A stretch of 64,000 nt of DNA from positions 62,001-126,000 of the forward strand of contig NZ_BJWH01000009.1 in assembly GCF_007990265.1 (NCBI RefSeq), given 5' to 3'. Positions 31,453-39,691 of the stretch are shown here, piece by piece. Both the position numbers and the translations under genes were made by a program. Position 1 is the stretch's first letter, and every line of letters starts with the position of its first letter. The notes beneath the pieces were generated by a model, which worked only from the letters and a program-made list of their open reading frames with translations, had not been told where the DNA came from and ran no database searches. The stretch comes from Cellulomonas terrae (GTDB lineage Bacteria > Actinomycetota > Actinomycetes > Actinomycetales > Cellulomonadaceae).

Positions 31453-32945
31453 GCGAGCACCCGAGCAGCGGGTACCGCGTCGTCGGCGGTCCCGGGCCGA
31501 CGGTCGCCGACCTGGAGGAGCTCGCGTACACGTGCCGGCTGCTTGAGGACGCGGCCGCCCGGCTCGACACCGCTTCCTGGACGCTGATGCGGGCGGCGCA
31601 GTCGTGCGACCCGCTGAGCCCGACCGGGATCGAGGCGCGGCGGGTCCTGACCGCAGTGTGCGAGGGGTCCAGGTCGCCGTGGCGGGCTGCCGACCGCCTG
31701 CGCGAGCTGGCGGCTGCGCTGCGACGCACGATCGAGCTGTACACGGAGGCCGAGTCGTTCGCGCACCGGGCGCTGCGCGGCGGGATCGTCGCGGTGTCGA
31801 GCGAGCTCGGGGAGCGGCCGCTCCTGGCGGGGATCCTGGCAGCGGCTGGGACGGTGGCCGTCGCAGGGGTGGCGGGCGCCGTGATCGCCGGCAGCGCCGT
31901 GCGGTCGGCGGTGCTCCGGCGGCCGGACCCCTTCCTGCCTCTGCTCAAGCAGGGCGTGCATCGCCTCGTGGAGTGGGTACCGGGTGCCTTCACGGCCGAT
32001 GATCGCGTCGAGCTGCAGATGCTCGCGCTCGGTTCGTTCGTTCGTTCGGCCGCTCCCGGGCGGCAGATCCCGACCCTGCGACCGGTTCCTGAGGGTGCCG
32101 GCCATCTGTTCGGACTCGTGCCGCCCGCCGGGCCCACCGCCGTGCTCCTGCGCGCGAACCCGCCCCAGCTCCCCGCGCCGCGGAGCGTGGCGGAGGTCCT
32201 CGACAACGTTGCGCTCAGCTACGACAACGGGGGTGCCCCGCACTCGCTGGCCGTGCCCGAGGGTGTGGTCTCCGTGCAGATGCTCACCCACCCGGACGGC
32301 ACCCGGTCGTGGGTGATCGAGATCCCCGGTACGGAGGACTGGGGCCTCAACGGCTGCAACCCGTTGGACGCGACGACCGACGGCCGTCTCCTGGCGGCGC
32401 TGGCCGACGACATGACGGACGCGGTGCTCGACGCGATGCGGCTGTCCGGCATCGGGCCGGACGAGCCGGTCATGCTGGCCGGCCACAGCCTGGGCGGGAT
32501 GGTCGCCATGTCGGTCGCGGCGGCCGTCGGTGGGGCGTACTCGGTGCGAGCCGTCGTGACGGCCGGTGCGCCGGACATCCCCCGGCCGGTGCCGTCGGGG
32601 GTCCAGGTGCGCCACTACCGGCACGACGAGGACGTCGTCCCCCAGTTGGACGGCACGCCCAACCAGACGAGCGCGAGCGTCACGGTGGTGACCAGGGACC
32701 TGGCGACCAGCGGCGGGCCGGCGGCCCCGACCCTCGTCGAGGCGCACGCGATGAGTCGCTACGTGGAGACCGCGGACGAAGCCGAGAAGGAGCTGGCGGG
32801 GATCCCGGGCATGCGGGCGTTCGACGCGGCCGCCCGGGACGTGCTCGGGCCGGAGGGGACGACGGCGGTCACGCGGCAGTTCCAGGTGACGCGGGACCCG
32901 GCCGTCGTCGCCGCGCAACCGCCACGGCTCTGGCCTAGTAGCTGA
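31449..32945 (+). CDS. alpha/beta-hydrolase (lipase-like) protein with helical N-terminal domain
   Basis: 498 residues. Residues ~1-110 are helical and resemble the long-hairpin N-termini of type VII substrates; ~115-142 is a hydrophobic Ala/Gly-rich segment. The C-terminal half is an alpha/beta hydrolase with the nucleophile elbow AGHSLGGMVAMS (Ser347), an oxyanion region SWVIEIPGTEDWG, a likely acid in HYRHDEDVVPQLDG and a His in EAHAMSRYVETAD, the order seen in class 3-type lipases. GTG start coupled to the WXG100-like gene. It may be a secreted lipolytic effector or housekeeping esterase. It overlaps the convergent membrane-protein gene by 11 bp. Confidence 0.78.
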   Translation: MSEHPSSGYRVVGGPGPTVADLEELAYTCRLLEDAAARLDTASWTLMRAAQSCDPLSPTGIEARRVLTAVCEGSRSPWRAADRLRELAAALRRTIELYTEAESFAHRALRGGIVAVSSELGERPLLAGILAAAGTVAVAGVAGAVIAGSAVRSAVLRRPDPFLPLLKQGVHRLVEWVPGAFTADDRVELQMLALGSFVRSAAPGRQIPTLRPVPEGAGHLFGLVPPAGPTAVLLRANPPQLPAPRSVAEVLDNVALSYDNGGAPHSLAVPEGVVSVQMLTHPDGTRSWVIEIPGTEDWGLNGCNPLDATTDGRLLAALADDMTDAVLDAMRLSGIGPDEPVMLAGHSLGGMVAMSVAAAVGGAYSVRAVVTAGAPDIPRPVPSGVQVRHYRHDEDVVPQLDGTPNQTSASVTVVTRDLATSGGPAAPTLVEAHAMSRYVETADEAEKELAGIPGMRAFDAAARDVLGPEGTTAVTRQFQVTRDPAVVAAQPPRLWPSS

Positions 32946-33345
32946 CCTCGGTGGACGAGGAGCGCTCCACGCGCGGGCCGGGGATGAGGACGGAGAGGAC
33001 CAGGCTGACGATCGAGATGATGATGGCGGCCCAGCACGCGACGCCGAAGTTGTCGATCCGCAGTCCCCAGTCCGTCGCCTCGGTGATCCACGCGGTGAGC
33101 ATGAGCATGAGGGCGTTCACGATGATGGTGAACAGGCCGAGGGTCAGGATGTACAGCGGGATCGAGATGAACGCGACGATCGGCTTGACGATGGCGTTCA
33201 CCAGGCCGAACACGAGCGCGATGAGCAGGATGACGCCGAGCGTCTCCCAGTTGCTGTCCCCGCCGACGATCGACAGGCCGGGCAGGATCAGCGTCGCGAA
33301 CCAGATGGCGACGGCGTTGATGAGCACGCGGACGAGGAAGGCCAT
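32935..33345 (-). CDS. phage-holin-family / four-helix membrane protein
   Basis: 136 residues with four hydrophobic helices. The motif LVFGLVNAIVKPIVAFISIP followed by YILTLGLFTIIVNALMLMLT is characteristic of the small membrane-protein family annotated as phage holin family (Mycobacteriophage-D29-type name only; most members are ordinary bacterial proteins). The ATG at 33345 gives the typical start MAFLVRVLINAVAIWFATL. Function not established. Its last codons overlap the end of the lipase-like gene on the other strand. Confidence 0.85.
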   Translation of the reverse strand: MAFLVRVLINAVAIWFATLILPGLSIVGGDSNWETLGVILLIALVFGLVNAIVKPIVAFISIPLYILTLGLFTIIVNALMLMLTAWITEATDWGLRIDNFGVACWAAIIISIVSLVLSVLIPGPRVERSSSTEVSY

Positions 33346-33472
33346 GCACCGATCCTGCCACCGGCGGCCGGGCCCCGTCCCGCGGCGCGCTGTCGGGTTC
33401 GTCCCCTCCGGCGGCACGGTCGGGTGGCGTCCGCTCCGCGGTGCCCGCGGCGGGCGGTGGCATGCTGAGCCC

Positions 33473-34540
33473 GTGACCCGCGTCCCCCTGCGTCCGGCCC
33501 TGGCAGACCTGCCGCCCTACGTCCCCGGGGCCCGCGTCCCCGTCGGCGCCGCGGCGTTCAAGCTGTCCTCCAACGAGAACCCGTACCCGCCCCTGCCGTC
33601 GGTGGTGCTCGCCATCTCCGACGCGGCCGAGGACATCAACCGGTACCCGGACATGTACGCCACCGAGCTGGTCGGGGCCATCGCGGCGTCGCTGCAGGTG
33701 GCGCCCGAGAACATCGTGGCCGGGTGCGGCTCCGTCGCGGTGCTCGGGCACGTGCTGACCGCGGTGTGCCAGCCGGACGACGAGGTGGTCGTACCGTGGC
33801 GCTCGTTCGAGGCGTACCCGATCGCGGTGACGCTCGCGGGTGCCCGGGGCGTGCACGTCCCGGTGGGCGAGGACGGGCGGCTCGACCTGGAGGCGATGGC
33901 CGCGGCCGTCACCGAGCGGACCAAGGTCGTGCTGGTGTGCACGCCCAACAACCCGACCGGCCCTGCGGTCCACGCCGACGAGCTGGCCACGTTCCTGGCG
34001 GCGGTGCCCAAGGACGTGCTCGTCGTGCTCGACGAGGCCTACGTCGAGTTCGTCCGCGACCCGGAGGCGCCCGACGGCCTGGCCGTCTTCGCCGACCACC
34101 CGAACGTGGTGCTGCTGCGCACGTTCTCGAAGGCGTTCGGGCTGGCCGGTCTCCGGGTCGGCTACGCGGTCGCGCGTCCTCGCCTCGCGGCGGGGATCCG
34201 GGCGGCGTCCACCCCGTTCGGCGTCTCCCACGTCGGCCAGCTCGCCGCGCTCGCGTCGCTGCGTGCGACGGTCGAGCTCATGACCAGGGTGGAGGCGATC
34301 GTCACCGAGCGTGCTCGGCTGCTGGCCGGACTGCGGAGCCAGGGCTGGACCGTCCCGGACAGCCAGGCCAACTTCGTCTGGCTGCCGCTGGGCGACCACG
34401 CGGCGGCGTTCGCGGAGCGCTCCGGGCGCGCCGGGGTGCTCGTGCGCCCGTTCCAGGGGGACGGGGTCCGGGTGAGCGTCGGGGAGCCCGAGGCGACCGA
34501 CCTGCTCCTGGAGATCACCGGGGAGTGGCTCGCGCGCTGA
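33473..34540 (+). CDS. hisC: histidinol-phosphate / aromatic aminotransferase
   Basis: 355 residues, class I/II PLP-dependent aminotransferase. HisC-like motifs: FKLSSNENPYPPLPSVV at the N-terminus, VCTPNNPTGPAVHADEL, VLDEAYVEFV, the PLP lysine in RTFSKAFGLAGLRVGYAVA, and C-terminal RPFQGDGVRVSVGEPE. It transfers an amino group to imidazole-acetol phosphate in histidine synthesis. In actinobacteria lone copies away from his genes often act mainly as aromatic aminotransferase (Pat), and no other his gene is near, so Pat is a real alternative. The GTG at 33473 is the first start giving the family N-terminus. Confidence 0.88.
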   Translation: MTRVPLRPALADLPPYVPGARVPVGAAAFKLSSNENPYPPLPSVVLAISDAAEDINRYPDMYATELVGAIAASLQVAPENIVAGCGSVAVLGHVLTAVCQPDDEVVVPWRSFEAYPIAVTLAGARGVHVPVGEDGRLDLEAMAAAVTERTKVVLVCTPNNPTGPAVHADELATFLAAVPKDVLVVLDEAYVEFVRDPEAPDGLAVFADHPNVVLLRTFSKAFGLAGLRVGYAVARPRLAAGIRAASTPFGVSHVGQLAALASLRATVELMTRVEAIVTERARLLAGLRSQGWTVPDSQANFVWLPLGDHAAAFAERSGRAGVLVRPFQGDGVRVSVGEPEATDLLLEITGEWLAR

Positions 34541-34611
34541 GCGGGTGGGGGGTGGTGTGGAGACCCGACAAGGGCGCACGCTGAGGCTTGTCCGGGTACT
34601 TCTCGCGCAAC

Positions 34612-34641
34612 CTACGGTGCCGTAGCCTACGCTGTCGTAGG
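34612..34641. promoter_or_regulatory. two tandem palindromes upstream of the E1-E2 operon
   Basis: CTACGG-TG-CCGTAG (34612-34625) is followed directly by CCTACG-CTGT-CGTAGG (34626-34641). Both share the half-site CTACG/CGTAG, as expected for a dimeric TetR-type repressor bound twice. They lie 57-86 nt before the pdhA-type start. No TetR gene is in the window; the identity of the regulator is unknown. Confidence 0.65.
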
Positions 34642-34697
34642 TTTCGAGCCTCACCCCGGCGCGGCCCACCCGCCGCTGCACCGAGAAGGAGAACCGC

Positions 34698-35831
34698 GTG
34701 GTCCCGAACGGCCCCCAGACCGACGACGGCCTCGTGCAGCTGCTGACCCCGACCGGGCAGCGCACCGCACACCCCGACTACGACCCACGCATCGCCCACC
34801 TCGACGCCGACGCCCTGCGCGCGCTCTACCGCGACATGGTGCTGGTGCGCCGGTTCGACAACGAGGCGACGTCGCTGCAGCGCCAGGGCGAGCTCGCGCT
34901 GTACGCGCAGTGCCTCGGCCAGGAGGCCGCGCAGATCGGCTCCGGCCGCGCGCTGGCCCCGCAGGACCAGGTGTTCCCCAGCTACCGCGAGCACGGCGTG
35001 GCCTACACGCGCGGCGTCGACCTCGCGGACGTGCTGCGGCTGTTCCGCGGCATCGACCACGGCGGCTGGGACCCGACGGCGTACGGGTTCCACCTGTACA
35101 CGCTGGTCATCGGCTCGCACACCCTGCACGCCACGGGCTACGCGATGGGGCTGCAGCGCGACGGCGCGGTCGGCACGGGCGACCCGGCGCGCGACTCCGC
35201 GGTCGTGACGTACTTCGGCGACGGGTCGACGTCGCAGGGTGACGTCAACGAGGCGCTCGTGTTCGCCGCGGTGAACAACGCCCCGGTGGTCTTCTTCTGC
35301 CAGAACAACCAGTGGGCCATCTCCGAGCCCACCAGCCGGCAGTCCCGCGTCCCGCTGGCCGACCGCGGTCCCGGCTTCGGCATCCCGAGCGTCCGGGTGG
35401 ACGGCAACGACGTCCTGGCCACGTACGCGGTGACCGCCGAGGCGCTCGAACGGGCACGTTCCGGCGGGGGCCCGACGTTCATCGAGGCGTTCACGTACCG
35501 GATGGGCGCGCACACCACCTCCGACGACCCGAGCCGCTACCGCTCGGCCGCCGAGGAGGAGTACTGGCGCCAGCGCGACCCCATCGACCGGCTCCGGCTG
35601 CACCTGGAGGACCGCGGCGCGCTGCCGCAGGACTTCCTCGACACCCTGGCAGCCGAGGGCGACGCGCTCGGTGAGCGCATCCGGACCGCGGTCCGCGCGA
35701 TGGGCCGCCCGTCGGCCGCGTCGATGTTCGAGCACGTGTACGCGACGCCGAACTCCGTCGTGGAGGCGGAGCGGCAGTGGTTCGAGTCCTACGAAGCGTC
35801 GTTCCTCGAGGGTGAAGGCAGCCACCGATGA
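34698..35831 (+). CDS. pdhA: 2-oxoacid (pyruvate) dehydrogenase E1 component, alpha subunit
   Basis: 377 residues. Thiamine-diphosphate enzyme subunit with the TPP motif GDGSTSQGDVNEALVFAAVN followed by the NN of FCQNNQWAIS. Other family segments: YRDMVLVRRFDNEATSLQRQ, LYAQCLGQEAAQIGSG and YRMGAHTTSDDPSRYR. With the beta subunit it decarboxylates pyruvate (or branched-chain 2-oxoacids) and reductively acylates the E2 lipoyl group. The GTG start is preceded by GAAGGAG. First gene of an E1alpha-E1beta-E2 operon. Discrimination between pyruvate and branched-chain substrates is not possible from motifs alone; the symbol is tentative. Confidence 0.9.
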   Translation: MVPNGPQTDDGLVQLLTPTGQRTAHPDYDPRIAHLDADALRALYRDMVLVRRFDNEATSLQRQGELALYAQCLGQEAAQIGSGRALAPQDQVFPSYREHGVAYTRGVDLADVLRLFRGIDHGGWDPTAYGFHLYTLVIGSHTLHATGYAMGLQRDGAVGTGDPARDSAVVTYFGDGSTSQGDVNEALVFAAVNNAPVVFFCQNNQWAISEPTSRQSRVPLADRGPGFGIPSVRVDGNDVLATYAVTAEALERARSGGGPTFIEAFTYRMGAHTTSDDPSRYRSAAEEEYWRQRDPIDRLRLHLEDRGALPQDFLDTLAAEGDALGERIRTAVRAMGRPSAASMFEHVYATPNSVVEAERQWFESYEASFLEGEGSHR

Positions 35832-36814
35832 CCACCATCACGTTCGCCAAGGCGATCAACCACGGCCTGCGCAAGGCGCTCGAGCAGAGCCCCAAGGTGC
35901 TCCTCATGGGCGAGGACATCGGGGCCCTCGGTGGCGTGTTCCGCGTGACCGACGGGCTGCAGAAGGACTTCGGGCAGGACCGCGTCGTCGACACCCCGCT
36001 GGCCGAGTCCGGCATCGTCGGGACCGCGATCGGCCTGGCGCTGCGCGGCTACCGGCCCGTGTGCGAGATCCAGTTCGACGGCTTCATCTTCCCGGCGTTC
36101 GACCAGATCACGACGCAGCTGGCCAAGATGCACTACCGGTCGAAGGGGCGGCTCACGCTCCCCGTCGTCATCCGCGTGCCGTACGGCGGCGGGATCGGCG
36201 CGGTCGAGCACCACAGCGAGTCGCCGGAGGCGCTGTTCGCGCACACCGCCGGCCTGCGGGTGATCAGCCCGTCCAGCCCCGCCGAGGCGTTCACGATGAT
36301 CCAGCAGGCCATCGCCTCGCCGGACCCGGTGCTGTTCTTCGAGCCGAAGGGCCGCTACTGGGAGAAGGGCGCGGTCGACCTGGACGCCGCCGTCGACGCG
36401 CCGCACCCGGCGCTCGACTCCGCGAAGGTCCTCCGCCCCGGCACGGACCTCACGCTCGTCGCCTACGGACCGACCGTGCAGACCGCGCTCAAGGCCGCCG
36501 AGACTGCCGCCGCCGAAGGCACGTCGATCGAGGTCGTCGACCTGCGGACCCTGTCGCCGCTCGACACCGCCACGGTCGCCGCGTCGGTCCAGCGCACCGG
36601 CCGCTGCGTCGTCGTGCACGAGGCCCCCGTCCTGTACGGCACGGGCGCCGAGGTGGCCGCGCGCATCACCGAGGACTGCTTCTTCCACCTGGAGGCACCC
36701 GTCCTGCGCGTCGGCGGGTTCCACACCCCGTACCCGGTGGCCAAGATCGAGCACGACTACCTGCCCGGGCTCGACCGCGTCCTCGACGCCGTCGACCGCT
36801 CGCTGGCCTTCTGA
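35828..36814 (+). CDS. pdhB: 2-oxoacid (pyruvate) dehydrogenase E1 component, beta subunit
   Basis: 328 residues of the transketolase-like beta-subunit fold. Motifs: LMGEDIGALGGVFRVTDGLQ with the catalytic-glutamate region near the start, DTPLAESGIVGTAIGLALRG, PYGGGIGAVEHHSESPEALF, and a C-terminal transketolase domain with VVDLRTLSPLDTATVAASVQ. The ATG overlaps the alpha-subunit stop (ATGA). It forms an alpha2beta2 heterotetramer with the upstream product and binds the E2 core. Confidence 0.93.
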   Translation: MTTITFAKAINHGLRKALEQSPKVLLMGEDIGALGGVFRVTDGLQKDFGQDRVVDTPLAESGIVGTAIGLALRGYRPVCEIQFDGFIFPAFDQITTQLAKMHYRSKGRLTLPVVIRVPYGGGIGAVEHHSESPEALFAHTAGLRVISPSSPAEAFTMIQQAIASPDPVLFFEPKGRYWEKGAVDLDAAVDAPHPALDSAKVLRPGTDLTLVAYGPTVQTALKAAETAAAEGTSIEVVDLRTLSPLDTATVAASVQRTGRCVVVHEAPVLYGTGAEVAARITEDCFFHLEAPVLRVGGFHTPYPVAKIEHDYLPGLDRVLDAVDRSLAF

Positions 36815-36824
36815 GGAGACCCCC

Positions 36825-38336
36825 GTGCCGACCTTCCAGCAGTTCCCGCTCCCGGACGCGGGCGAGGGCCTGACCGAGGCCGAGATCGTCGCCTGGCACG
36901 TGGCCGTCGGCGACACCGTCGAGGTCAACCAGACGATCGTCGAGATCGAGACCGCGAAGTCGCTGGTCGACCTGCCGAGCCCGTGGGCCGGCGTCGTCAC
37001 GCGCCTCCTGGTCGAGCCCGGCCAGACCGTCGACGTCGGGACGCCGATCATCGAGGTCGACACGGATCCGACGGGTGCGGCCCCCGACGTCGAGGCCCCC
37101 CCGAGCGTCACGTCCCCGTCCGGCGGTGCCGTCGAGCACGGCCACCACGGTGGGGGGAACCGGCACGCGGGAGTCGAGCCCGGGGGTGCCGACGAGATCG
37201 CGGCGGCACGCGCGGGCCGCGCACCCGAGCCCGAGGCCCGACCCGCCGCGCGCGAGGCGGTCCTCGTCGGCTACGGGCTCGCCGAGCCCGCCGCCGGCAG
37301 GCGCGGCCGGATCGCGGACGGCTCGGCGGCCAGCCCTGCGCAGCCGGCGGGCGCCGCAGCAACGCCGTCGGCATCCGTCGTCGCGTCGTCGCCCCGCGTC
37401 TCCGCCACCTCCTCGCAGCGCGAGGCCACCCGCCACGCGCTCGCCAAGCCGCCGGTCCGCAAGCTGGCGCGTGAGCTGGGCGTCGACCTGGACTCGATCT
37501 CCCCGACGGGCCCGGGCGGCATCGTGACCCGCGAGGACGTGCTCGGGCGCGCGGCGCAGGCCGAGGCGCGGACGCTGGCCACGTACCCGGGCGACGACGC
37601 GCCCTGGCTGGCCAGCGGCACGGTCTCCTCCGACGGCCGCCAGACGCGCGTGCCCGTGAAGTCGGTGCGCAAGCGGACCGCGGAGGCGATGGTCGCGAGC
37701 GCGTTCACCGCCCCGCACGTCACGGTGTTCCACACGGTCGACGTCACGAAGACGATGAAGCTGGTCGAACGCCTGCGGGCGGACCGCGAGTTCGCCGACG
37801 TCCGGGTCACGCCGCTGCTCATCGCCGCCAAGGCGCTGATGCTCGCCGTGCGCCGGCACCCGGAGATCAACGGGAGCTGGGACGAGGCGACGCAGGAGAT
37901 CGTCTACAAGCACTACATCAACCTCGGGATCGCGGCGGCGACCCCCCGCGGGCTCGTCGTGCCCAACATGAAGGACGCGCACCGCCTGAACCTCAAGGAC
38001 CTCGCCGGCGCGCTCGCGGACCTGACGGCGACCGCGCGGGCGGGCAAGACGTCGCCCACGGACATGTCCGACGGCACCATCACGATCACGAACGTCGGCG
38101 TGTTCGGCATCGACACGGGCACGCCGATCATCAACCCGGGGGAGGCGGCGATCCTCGCGTTCGGCGCCATCCGGGAGCAGCCGTGGGTGCACAAGGGCAA
38201 GATCCGGGTCCGGCACGTCACGCAGCTCGCGCTGAGCTTCGACCACCGGCTGGTGGACGGGGCGCTCGGGGCGCAGGTGCTGGCCGACGTCGCGCGCGTG
38301 CTGCACGACCCGTCGCACGGCCTCGTGTGGGGCTGA
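36825..38336 (+). CDS. pdhC: dihydrolipoamide acyltransferase E2 (2-oxoacid dehydrogenase complex)
   Basis: 503 residues. One N-terminal lipoyl domain (~1-80) with the lipoylated lysine in IEIETAKSLVDLPSPW; a long Ala/Pro/Gly-rich linker; a peripheral-subunit-binding domain (~208-245: KPPVRKLARELGVDLDSISP then TGPGGIVTREDVLG); and the trimer-forming catalytic domain ending LSFDHRLVDGALGAQVLADV, which holds the catalytic His and Asp of the acyltransferase. GTG start 10 nt after the E1 beta stop. The E3 (lipoamide dehydrogenase) gene is not in this window, so E3 must come from elsewhere. A large hairpin follows the stop. Confidence 0.92.
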   Translation: MPTFQQFPLPDAGEGLTEAEIVAWHVAVGDTVEVNQTIVEIETAKSLVDLPSPWAGVVTRLLVEPGQTVDVGTPIIEVDTDPTGAAPDVEAPPSVTSPSGGAVEHGHHGGGNRHAGVEPGGADEIAAARAGRAPEPEARPAAREAVLVGYGLAEPAAGRRGRIADGSAASPAQPAGAAATPSASVVASSPRVSATSSQREATRHALAKPPVRKLARELGVDLDSISPTGPGGIVTREDVLGRAAQAEARTLATYPGDDAPWLASGTVSSDGRQTRVPVKSVRKRTAEAMVASAFTAPHVTVFHTVDVTKTMKLVERLRADREFADVRVTPLLIAAKALMLAVRRHPEINGSWDEATQEIVYKHYINLGIAAATPRGLVVPNMKDAHRLNLKDLAGALADLTATARAGKTSPTDMSDGTITITNVGVFGIDTGTPIINPGEAAILAFGAIREQPWVHKGKIRVRHVTQLALSFDHRLVDGALGAQVLADVARVLHDPSHGLVWG

Positions 38337-38343
38337 TAGTCGG

Positions 38344-38380
38344 GGATCATCCGAGTCGTGTGACACTCGCCGGATGATCC
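38344..38380. terminator. long inverted repeat after the E2 gene, overlapping the next start codon
   Basis: GGATCATCCG (38344-38353) pairs with CGGATGATCC (38371-38380); inside it GAGT pairs with ACTC, leaving an 8-nt loop. It starts 8 nt after the E2 stop and could end the operon. The ATG of the next gene (38374-38376) lies within the 3' arm, so the hairpin might also limit its translation. Confidence 0.6.
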
Positions 38381-39009
38381 GGACCCTCACCGAGGACGAC
38401 GCCCTCGACCTGGAACGGGTCGGCTACGAGCGCGGGGACGTGCTGCGGGCGGTCACGGGCCGGCCCGACGCGCACCGCTACCGGCTCGACCCGACCAACC
38501 CGCTGGTCGTCGACGGCCTGGTGCTGCTGGAGGAGGACTCGGGCGCGTTCCGGTTCCTCGACACCCTCCGCGTCCCGCTGACCGTGCGGGACCTGCGCCG
38601 GTTCCGGGTCCTGGTGAAGGTGTCCGAGGCGGACCGGACCGGCGGGGAGGCGGCGGGCGTCGCGTCGCAGCCGACGACCCCGGACCTCGTCGACCTGCGG
38701 GACGACGCCCTCGACAACGACCTGGTCGACGGCGTCGACTTCGCGATCGGCGCGACCGCCGCCACCGAGGCCATCACGTTCGAGGACGGGTACGTCGTCG
38801 GCTACCGGGACGCCGGGACGACCACGACCCTGTTCACGTCGCGGTCGTTCGCGCAGGCGCGCGCGGTGTTCCTCGACGAGGCGTGCTGGCTCGGGGCCGA
38901 GCGGGGGCGCGGTCCGTACGTCGGTCGCGACCAGGCGGTCGGCACCGAAGGCTGGACGTCCGCGCAGGTCGTGGCGGCGTACGAACGGCGGTTGCTCGAG
39001 GGCGTCTGA
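38374..39009 (+). CDS. hypothetical protein, family not recognised
   Basis: 211 residues, soluble, strongly acidic (many Asp), no membrane segment, no cysteine-rich or nucleotide-binding motif. Segments include DVLRAVTGRPDAHRYRLDPT, LVVDGLVLLEEDSGAFRFLD and FEDGYVVGYRDAGTTTTLFT, suggesting a mixed alpha/beta fold. The start ATG sits in the hairpin that follows the E2 gene; a GTG at 38440 is an alternative start. It precedes, on the same strand, the amidoligase/sigma-factor cluster (78-bp gap), but whether it belongs to it is unclear. Confidence 0.7.
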   Translation: MIRTLTEDDALDLERVGYERGDVLRAVTGRPDAHRYRLDPTNPLVVDGLVLLEEDSGAFRFLDTLRVPLTVRDLRRFRVLVKVSEADRTGGEAAGVASQPTTPDLVDLRDDALDNDLVDGVDFAIGATAATEAITFEDGYVVGYRDAGTTTTLFTSRSFAQARAVFLDEACWLGAERGRGPYVGRDQAVGTEGWTSAQVVAAYERRLLEGV

Positions 39010-39086
39010 GGAGCGGACTGCACAACCGGGCGTCGAGCCGCGTTCTAGGGGGGTACGCCCATCCGCTCGCAGCTCCGGAGGACCCC

Positions 39087-39653
39087 ATGGACGCCAGCAC
39101 CACCCACCACCGCCCCACCACCCGCCGCTTCGTGGCCGTCGGAGTCGTCGCGGTCGGCCTGTGCGTCGTCGGCACCGGTGTCGCGGCCGCGGCCGCGCCG
39201 ACGTCGGCCCTGTCCCGGTCGGTCACCGAGATCCTGCAGTCTGCGGGCGTCGACTGGTCGTCGATGCCGGACGGGTACACCCCCGAGCAGTACGAGGCGT
39301 TCTGGGGTGCGGGGTACTCCACAGAGGACGTCGAGGCGCTCGGCGCGCTGTGGAACCTGGAGGCGACCGAGACCAAGGCACGGGCGGGGCAGCTGATCCT
39401 CGACGGGCAGCCGGTGCCGGTGGCGCCGACGGGCTCCGCGACGTCGGACGCGGACGACGAGGGTGCGGTCCTGCTCTCGGACGAGCAGTTCGAGGCGTTC
39501 TGGGGCGCCGGGTACACCGAGGAGGACATCGAGGCGCTCGGGGCGATCTGGAGCACGGAGTACGTGGAGACGAAGGCGCGTGCCGGGCAGATGATCCTCG
39601 ACGGGCAGACTCCTCCCGTGGCCCCCACCGGCACGCCCGCCGGCCAGTCCTGA
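39087..39653 (+). CDS. secreted or membrane-anchored protein with two AFWxAGY repeats
   Basis: 188 residues. Short basic N-terminus with RR, one hydrophobic segment (FVAVGVVAVGLCVVGTGVAA) that may be a signal peptide or anchor, then an extracytoplasmic part made of two copies of a ~41-residue module: EQYEAFWGAGYSTEDVEALG...TKARAGQLILDGQ and EQFEAFWGAGYTEEDIEALG...TKARAGQMILDGQ. Each ends in a PVAP linker. The same module occurs twice in the protein at 41247-41894, also preceded by W-S-x-MPDGYT. I do not recognise the module. ATG with GGAGG Shine-Dalgarno sequence. First gene of a likely transcript with the amidoligase and the sigma factor. Confidence 0.78.
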   Translation: MDASTTHHRPTTRRFVAVGVVAVGLCVVGTGVAAAAAPTSALSRSVTEILQSAGVDWSSMPDGYTPEQYEAFWGAGYSTEDVEALGALWNLEATETKARAGQLILDGQPVPVAPTGSATSDADDEGAVLLSDEQFEAFWGAGYTEEDIEALGAIWSTEYVETKARAGQMILDGQTPPVAPTGTPAGQS

Positions 39654-39691
39654 GCCCGTCGCCCGGCACGACCCTTCGGGAGGAGCACGAC

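Noticed and set aside
32958..32975. GGAGCGCTCC palindrome resembling a CebR operator
   Set aside because: It lies inside the coding end of the holin-family gene with no promoter position for a sugar gene; chance is likely in GC-rich coding DNA.
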